A stretch of 64,000 nucleotides of DNA from Paulownia fortunei (lineage: Eukaryota; Streptophyta; Magnoliopsida; Lamiales; Paulowniaceae). A program made the translations under genes and the position numbers. The stretch covers positions 16,306,001-16,370,000 of the forward strand of contig CM033121.1 of assembly GCA_019321725.1 (NCBI GenBank). Direction: 5' to 3'. Positions 56,859-64,000 of this stretch are shown one piece after another. The notes beneath the pieces are model-generated. The model was not told the DNA's origin, made no database searches, and was given only the letters and a program-made list of their open reading frames with translations. The number at the start of each line of letters is the position of its first letter. The stretch's first letter is position 1.

Positions 56859-59006
56859 CACCTTAATTGGATTGGGTGTATTATACTCTTTTTCTTTTGT
56901 AAAGACAATCTTATTGGGAATTATATTAATAAAAAGATATTTTTTTTATCTTATGTCATGCATCTTTTATTTCTACACATTAGATAAAGTCCTTAGACTA
57001 AATTTAGATACAGGGCATGGTCGCGCATGTAATGGCGATCATGGAACATGCCTTAAAGGCTTTGGTCTTAAATAAGTTTTGAGTCCAGAGCATTTTAGAT
57101 AAGATATCAAATAGCTCAGTAAGACTCGTACATATGGTGCATGCTCGTAAGACGAGGATGTCGCATTCTATTGGCATTAATGTAGAGATGCAAGTGCTTG
57201 TTAGGGAATAAGTACACTAAACATGGCCCATAAGAAATTCTTAGCTGGAGGCTTTGCTTGTTGAAATAAGAATTTTTGTGTTGTGATAGTACATGGCTAG
57301 TCCTCGGACTTAAGGCACGATGGTTGCCTTGTGTGCATCCTACAGCACTTTAATATATCTTCTGATTGCTTGCCAATAACAAAGGGGGTATGTTGGGTGT
57401 TGCATTGGTGTGCATGGAAGTTTGTCAGTAGCCAATATAGAATTTGACACTTGTCTTTTTAAATAAGAGAATCCCATATGTTTTCATTGTTTATGATTCA
57501 AAGATCTTGGACAAGGCAGGATGAATTGTGATTCTTCAGGAATCATTAGAACTTGAAATAAGATCACAGTTATTGAATCATTTAGGGTTTCGATTGATAA
57601 TCCATGCCCTAAATTCAATTAGGAGATTAGCTGTCCAAAGGACTGTACGTGTGATACTCACAACAGAATAGGTTTACTCGTTATTTCACCTAAAACTAGT
57701 TTGCCATGATTAATTGTTAGGTGTTTTCATGGATGTGAGGTTCTTAGAATTAAGGAGTTAATTTGAAGCGGATTAATTAATTGAATTAATTAATCAAAAT
57801 AATTGTTATTCATAAGTTACAAAATATTGTAAGCCCGCTACTAGCTTAGTAGTGAACCTAAGAGGGCCACATATCTTTATGAAAAGTAATATTTCTAATT
57901 TTAGAATTTATCTAATGATTGAAATTAATTAGTTAATATTGATTAATTAATTAATTAATTAAGGGTTCTATTTAATTTAATGGTTAAATTAAATTAGTCA
58001 ATTAAGTAATTGGACCTAATTTGATTAAGAAGCCCAATTAGAGTAAATTAAATTAGTCAATTGGATTGATTAAATTGGGATTAAATCAATTGGATTGATT
58101 TGTGAATTTTTTAGTCCAAACCCAAAAATTAATGTGGATCACTTAAGAAACCACCAAAATATGAAGAGAATAAATTAAATAAATATGATTTATTTAATTA
58201 ACATATTTATAGATAAATGAATAAAGTGACTTATTTTATGGGATAAAATTGGCCACTATAATTTATTTTATATATAAATAAAATTTAAGTATATATATTT
58301 GATATATATCTATCTTGATATTATTTGAACAGTTCAATTAATATCAAGAATATATGTAGACGATTTTGATGATTAATGTAGTCTCAAATAAGTCCATATA
58401 TATAGAAAAGAGAAAAATAGAAGAGTTGTTAGAAGATTAGGAATCTTTTCAAAATAAAATTTTGAAATAGTTCAAAATTGACTAACTTTCCAAGAGTTGG
58501 AATAGGAGCAAAATTTCAACCCCTTTAAATAGGGATGGATGAAAATTCAGCAAAAAATAAGCAAAAATTATTTTGTTAAGTTTTCTATTTTTCTCTCTAA
58601 GAAAGGAAAAGAAATGAAAGAAAAAGAAAAAGTATTTTCTTGAAATCTTGATTTCCTTGTTCTTTAAAAAAAATTCAATTTCTTGATATTCTCTTTACAT
58701 TCAAGTTTCAAGAACTTAAAGAATCAATCTATTATTTTTGAAAAAAAATTCTTGATCCTTCAATTTGATCAAAAGATAAAATTTACTCCGGTTCTAATTT
58801 AATAAACAATTAAAAAGATACTAGTGAATCCTTTTAATTAGTGTTACTCTTTCATATTGTGGAACTGATAGAGGAGATACACTTGGATCCCTACGAGTTC
58901 TAAAAGTCCTGGATAAGCAATTAATTGCTTTATTCCCTACAACAAGTGGAGTGCATGAAAGGTATAATCCGAATTTAATATTTGTTTATATTTTCACTTG
59001 AATAAG
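56839..59006 (+). repeat. 3' LTR of family C copia, part 1
   Basis: Starts TATTAGAATTGGATGCC, where the 5' LTR has TGTTAGAGTAGGATGCC. It is cut after TTGAATAAG at 59006 by the solo LTR; the 5' LTR shows the uninterrupted GTGAATAAGTGCGATCG (51328-51344). Confidence 0.93.
59002..59006. repeat. Target-site duplication ATAAG of the nested solo LTR
   Basis: ATAAG at 59002-59006 and ATAAC at 61711-61715. The empty site in the 5' LTR reads ATAAG once. Confidence 0.8.
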
Positions 59007-61710
59007 GGTGATACCCAAACCTCTCACTACTCACCTGGTCAAATATAATTCATGCATTACATGTTAATTGTGTGCTATTTGTATTGATATTGACATCATA
59101 TAATTCATTTTATTTTATACGGTATTCTTTTTTATTTTATACAACGTTCTTAATCATTAAACTTAATTTTGAAGCTCTCGCACGATATTGATTATTGAAT
59201 CTCCTAACCTAATTGGTCAATTCTTCATTGGGATAAGAAGAAAATTAGGTATTAGTATGATGAATGTTACTAGGTTACACGTTATAATTTTTAGAAGTGT
59301 TAAAGGTGTCACTGGTAAGTTTATACAGTTTAATTTGATTTGATCAATTTATTTCAAAAGTATATATTTGTAAATTAACATACTTGGGATATTGGACATG
59401 ATATAATGTGATTTAAGTGCCATATTACAAGGCCCATATGTGCATATAATTTTAGAAATGTCAACAAGACAATCATTTAAGAATCGGATATCAATCGGTT
59501 TAGAGATCGAATGAACAGTTAAGAAATTAGGATAGAATTTATTATCCTATCGTATGGAAATTAAAATAGATTGTAAATAGATAAATGAATAATGAGAAAT
59601 ACTAGATTACAGCTATATAAGATGTGTGTACCATCTGATTTGAACCACCACTTGCCACCTCAAGCTTTGCCATCTCCAGCTACTATTTCAACCTTTCTTC
59701 ATTTCTATCCTAAACCAAGACCAAAAACTATTTTCTAAGATATTTCACCACCAAAACCTCCATATTAAATTTTAGAAGTTGCTCCCAAGTGATTCCAAGT
59801 AAAGAAAAAAAGTGAAGGAAGCAAAGGGAAGTAAGGAGGAGAAAGTAGAAACTAAAAATTGTGCATAGGTGAGCTTAACTTATGTTTTGATTTTAATTCT
59901 TGATTTATTTGAGGTTTTATGATTTATAAAGATTCTATTATTGTTTATAATGATGTTAGAATATTATTTATGGTCTTAAAATTCACAAAAGAAGGATTTT
60001 TAGTTGCGAAATCACAATAGAAATCATAAGGGGCAGAAACTGTATACTTGCTGGTTTTTGTTTTTAAAGCTTTATATATGTACAATAACTTGATTAAAAC
60101 CTATATATTTCACCATATATGTGTTTATATATGATTTTAGGTGATGTATGTAAGTTTGGAGAGGTTATAAATTAAAATATGGTTTGATATTTAAAGAGAT
60201 ACTCAAAACTGTTATGATAGAACTTACAGTTTCTGTGCTGTGATAATTGGGCTGGTTTTGCTAAGGTAAATCAGTAATTTTATACAATTATAAAATATGG
60301 TTACATTTATCTACATGTTATCTAAGTGTGGTAAAAATTTGAAAGTGATTGGATATGTTTAAGGATGTCAAAGTTAGCATGCAATTAAATTGGATAGCAG
60401 GAAAATGTGAAAATATGAATCTGTCCCATTTGATAACTTAGCATGTTTCAACCTAAACATGTTGCTATTGAGTTCTAAAAATTAGGTACATGCTATTAGA
60501 GTGATGATACTTCAATTACATGGTGTTTACATATATCTAAGATGAGAAATTAAGGTATTTGAGGAACTATATTGGGTTCTAGTTTGTGAAAGTTTGATTG
60601 TCATCTAGATAGCTTGGTATTTAAGGTCTTAGTATGAGATTTTGTGCTTTCAACTTGCCAAATTGGGAATGGTGGTTGATGTTGGATAATATTACAGGCT
60701 ATTTTACATCTAAAGTTGGAGAGGAATACTAAACAAATCTAGATTAAACCACCAACTAAGTGAAAGATGAGTAAAAATTCATTTGCAACTACAATGAATA
60801 GACATAGTAAATGTGTAATTTATATGTAATATCATAGATCATATGTGTATAGCAGAGGGCACGCATTACTATCATTCATGTCTATTGAGCATACATATAT
60901 GGGCATTGGCACGTGCATGCATCATATGCGAGCATTATGAGAAATCTTGCATTGCACGACATGATTTTGAGTAAGGAAAATATTTTGCTGACTACTACTA
61001 GTGCTCCGAAGCATGCATGGATTTGCATGCTTATGAGTATGCATGAATTTGCATGCTTATATCATTATTGGCCATTAGATTATAGTGGTGTGCAAAGCTC
61101 TTTTTCAGTAAATGGGACAGTAGCATTGGTCAGGGACCCAAGAAAGAAACGATTTTGAGAGAAATATTTTGATGCATGGAATTGCATTGTGGGCATATCA
61201 TTTTGAGATGCATGACTTGATATTGTGGATTATTCTTTGACATGCATAATCTTTACTTACTGAGCATTAACACTTATAGTTTATGCATTGTAGGTGAACA
61301 CGATAATGCTTGAAGCATTTTTTGTTGGTTAGGCGGTTATTGGAGCTCCTACAGGTGTTTGAGGGAGTATGTACATGGATGACAACCTGTTGGGTTATTT
61401 TGTTGGCTTGTTATATTCTGAATCTGTTGTATTATATTTTGAGACTGACACTATATTTTGCTTTTAAAACTTTACTGTAAACAAGTATGTAAATATTGTG
61501 GTCATTGTGGGTGTTGTGCTTTTATATAAATATTGATCCTGCTATATATAAAACATATGTGAGGAAGTATTTTAAATAGGGTTGTGCGTGTAAAAAAGTG
61601 ATTTACCTTTTCTTAAAGTGTTACAAAAAAAAAATATTATCGCATGCACACATAGGTTCTATCATATCAAATTATCCTTTATATATAGTTGTTGAGTAGT
61701 GGGTGTTACA
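59007..61710 (+). mobile_element. Chromovirus solo LTR (same family as copies A and B)
   Basis: GGTGATACCCAAACC (first T changed to G compared with TGTGATACCC) to GGGTGTTACA, 2704 bp. Colinear with the LTR of copy B but diverged, with deletions and a shorter ATGCATGGATTTGC array. It has no internal coding sequence or second LTR. It is left by recombination between two LTRs of a former full element, which is the usual origin of solo LTRs. Confidence 0.93.
61011..61061 (+). repeat. LTR minisatellite, shorter allele
   Basis: Two units of ATGCATG(G/A)ATTTGCATG; the LTRs of copies A and B have four. Confidence 0.75.
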
Positions 61711-61822
61711 ATAACGCGATCGTTAGAATTGCTTTTCGAATCAAGGGGATATATATATTTATGTTTGATAAAAATTTTAATTTTCCGCTGCATATGCCCC
61801 TGCGATTATAGTGAACCCAATA
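61711..61822 (+). repeat. 3' LTR of family C copia, part 2
   Basis: ATAACGCGATCGTTAGAATTG to TATAGTGAACCCAATA; resumes the LTR after the solo LTR. The final CA is TA here. Confidence 0.93.
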
Positions 61823-62234
61823 CTTTATTCACTCGAACTTTCAAGATTTCATGTGCATAGGCGCCTCAACTCAACACCTAGGCGCCATCTGTACTACTTT
61901 TTTTGGTGGATGTTTTCTGAACAGTGCCTAAGCACCACCTGTACTGTTTTTTTTTTTGTGGATTATCTCTTGACTAGTACCTACGCTCTTCAATTCAGCG
62001 CCTAGGTGCTTCAATTGAGTCCTTGGGCACTCACTTTGTTATCATGTAAGTTGATCATTCAATCCTAAATATAGTTGCTTGGATTTTTCCACTCTTATCT
62101 TGTAAAGAAAGTAGTACTTCTCATTTACATTTTACATTAAACTTATCTTGTATTTTCTTTTTGATTATTTTAAAATATAGGCATGGGTCATGTCAAACCC
62201 CTTGCCTAAGCACAAGTGGATTTAACCAAAAAAA
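61823..62234 (+). mobile_element. L1-type LINE, segment 3: GCGCC-rich tract, 3' end and short poly(A)
   Basis: Starts with CTTTA, the right duplication of family C copia. It continues the GCGCC-rich tract of segment 2 (61855-62035: AGGCGCCTC, ACCTAGGCGCC, GCGCCTAGGTGC). It ends with TATAGGCATGGGTCATGTCAAA, CCCCTTGCC and A7 (62228-62234), a form seen at the 3' ends of plant L1 elements. No coding sequence is claimed. Confidence 0.7.
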
Positions 62235-62264
62235 TACTAGCAACTTGATTTGATGATGAAATTA

Positions 62265-62960
62265 GAAACTTTTCCTAATTTCCATCTAACCTTGGCCAAA
62301 AAATTTCAGAATCAAGTACTATGGAATATATAGGAGATCACCTGTTCATTAATATACATGATGGGCCCTTTATTGGCCAATCATAAACCTTCATATACAG
62401 AGATGACACACCCAAAATATTTCCCTTGTGATTGTCATACAATCAAAAAATAAAACAAAATACACCATGTCATGTATAAGGTGACAATAGTGCCTCAAGT
62501 CTAAGGACCAATTCAAGCACTATCATAATGAGAAAATTCTTATTCGACAATAATATTTCCATTTGAAAATTTTTGGGTGGGGTTGTCCAGTGTACTTGTT
62601 CTCTAACAAGCACCCGCATAAAGGCACTAGTGTCACAATACTGATGCCTATGGAATGAGGTATTCTCCTTTGAATTTGTTTCGTATGCACAAATCTTATT
62701 GGAGTCATTGATGTCCCGTCTTAATGAATCATTAACTTAGAATGTTCAAAAGACCAAAACCATAGAGGCATACTCTATGATCCCCATACTACGCATGACT
62801 ATACCACATAGTTATGTATGTTCTAGGAACTTTGTCTGATTTAATAATAGTAAATTTAAGATGAAAAATATCATATTATTGATGTTAAATAAATAAGACT
62901 ATTCATTGTAAGAGGACAATCGTGGCTAATCTAATTAGCTAATCGGGTATAATTTTAACA
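62265..62960 (-). mobile_element. Family C copia LTR fragment (proximal part)
   Basis: In plus view it ends GGGTATAATTTTAACA. It follows the first about 740 bp of the family C LTR on the minus strand: CCTTGGCC...TTTCAGAATCAAG, TTCCCTTGTGATTGTCATACAATC and TCTAACAAGCACCCG. The left side is lost at the LINE. Overlap with the fragment at 37614-39025 means that they are two different copies or a duplicated one. Confidence 0.75.
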
Positions 62961-64000
62961 ATTACACTCATTGACAACAAGTAGATATATAAGTGAAAGC
63001 TTGAAGTAGATGGGGAGGTAGCAATGTAGAAGGCACAATTTGTAGAGAAAAGGTTACACTCAATGGCAATATGTTAATTATGAGAAAATCTTTTTACTAG
63101 TGGCGATACTGACACTGTGTATTATAACTACGAGATTTGGTAAAAGGATATGGAGACCGCTTTTCTTAGTAGAAACATTGAGGAAAATATTTATATGAAG
63201 CAGTCGGAGCACTTCATATCCTAAGGAAGTGAGCAAAAAGGTTTAAAAGCTTTGGAGGTTCATTATGGATTCAAACAAGCTTCCCATAGCTGGAATTCTC
63301 AATTTAACTAGACAATCAAATCATTTGTTTCCTCAAACATGTGAAAGAGCCATGTGTATACTAAAAATTGAGTGGAGGCACGTGATATTATTATTATTTT
63401 ATATTGATGACATCTTACTCATTGGGAAAGATGTGGGGATATTCTAGCCAACAAAAGCATGGTTGTCTATATAATTCTTTATGAAGGATTTTAGAAAGTA
63501 TTCCATGTATTGGGGATCAAGATCTACAGAGATATATCTAGAAGGATGCTCGAAGTATCTCAGTCCATGTACATAGACATAAATCTAAAGATGTTTAGTA
63601 CGGAAAGATACATGAGTGGATTCTTTTTGACGAGTTATGGGTTTTTTATTTTTAAGTCTATGTCCCTATTAACTTTGGAGAAAAGATAAATGATAGCTCA
63701 CATACCTTATGTGTCCATAATTGGAAGCATAATATATGCAATGATATATATGAGGCCTTATGCTATGTATGCTCTTAGTATCACAAGCAGATAAAGGACA
63801 CTGAAAAGTTGTAAAGTCGATAAAGGACTTACAAAGGACTAAAGATATCTTCTTGATATAATGATAATGGATAATTGAAACTAAAATGCTTTACTTATTC
63901 TAGTTTTCAGTCAATGCAAATAACTTAAAATTTATATCTGTATTTATATTCACCCTAAATAGTACTGTGGTCAGCTAAAAGAGTTCCAAGCAAGAGATGA
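62961..64000 (+). pseudogene. Family C copia RT and RNase H fragment
   Basis: Matches 55435-56470 of the complete copy but with many more stops: EVDGEVA, NIEENIYMKQSEHF (about 63178-63220), HYGFKQASHSWN, YIDDILLIGKDVGIF (YVDD is YIDD here; about 63400-63445) and LSPCT-like remains. It ends in the RNase H SWK(S)SKQE region at the window end, where the matching GAVSWKSSKQEM is at 56441. The left limit is the LTR fragment. It is an old fragment that continues beyond the window. Confidence 0.85.

Larger units (their letters stand above)
49160..61822 (+). mobile_element. Family C Ty1/copia, complete, with a nested solo LTR
   Basis: 5' LTR 49160-51445, priming site, 1.5-kb leader, gag, protease, integrase, RT, RNase H, polypurine tract, 3' LTR 56839-61822 interrupted by a chromovirus solo LTR at 59007-61710. 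Flanks are CTTTG and CTTTA. The domain order is copia-type. Many stops and frameshifts. The 3' LTR has lost canonical ends: TA at the start and TA at the end instead of TG and CA. It is inserted in the 3' end of the LINE. Confidence 0.95.

Noticed and set aside
37614..62960. LTR fragments at 37614-39025 and 62265-62960 as the two halves of one LTR split by the LINE
   Set aside because: They overlap by several tens of bases in the block around CCTTGTxATTGTCA, far more than a target-site duplication, so a single split copy does not fit without a further duplication.

Overview
The window looks like nuclear DNA of a flowering plant, most likely a eudicot. It is AT-rich and consists almost entirely of nested, decayed retrotransposons: Ty3/gypsy chromovirus, Ty3/gypsy Tat/Retand, several Ty1/copia families and an L1-type LINE. 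Priming sites for initiator Met-tRNA and a plant-style L1 with RNase H fit this. I found no convincing host gene, rRNA gene, functional tRNA gene or CRISPR array. The setting resembles pericentromeric or heterochromatic plant sequence. No species can be named from this alone.

Left part (1-24139). Positions 1-4574 are the 3' part of a chromovirus (copy A) that ends inside the last bases of a copia LTR. The copia leader of that host element follows (4575-about 5990). A degenerate minus-strand copia (element E, about 5990-10140) comes next. A 7.2-kb minus-strand Tat element (10345-17528, target-site duplication GAGAC/AAGAC) follows. It carries a nested copia solo LTR and a 2.9-kb internal inversion that splits this LTR. 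Further right are a copia-like leader with a priming site, fragments of a SIRE/Tork-like copia (element D), and a solo LTR (21303-23301) inside the gag of D.

Middle part (24140-34619). This is a complete chromovirus (copy B) with 2.88-kb LTRs that are nearly identical, a perfect CTAGT duplication, a primer-binding site, a polypurine tract, gag, protease, RT, RNase H, integrase and a C-terminal chromodomain-like tail. Its reading frame is interrupted mainly by single-base indels in homopolymers. It sits inside the LTR of element D.

Right part (34620-64000). After the rest of the D LTR come two minus-strand LTRs of one copia family (called family C here) and then a 5'-truncated L1 LINE. The LINE is split by a 6.9-kb minus-strand copia (element H, 40204-47113, TSD GATCA) and by a 12.7-kb family C copia (49160-61822, TSD CTTTG/CTTTA). 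The 3' LTR of the latter is itself split by a 2.7-kb chromovirus solo LTR (59007-61710, TSD ATAAG/ATAAC). The window ends with another family C LTR fragment and a family C pol fragment.

No gene here appears to work with another in a pathway; the logic of the region is insertion into insertion. The most informative structures are the inversion proved by an inverted target-site duplication, the four-level nest in the LINE, and GGCGCC/CCTAGG-rich islands that recur in unrelated element families. I did not find a new enzymatic or defence system.
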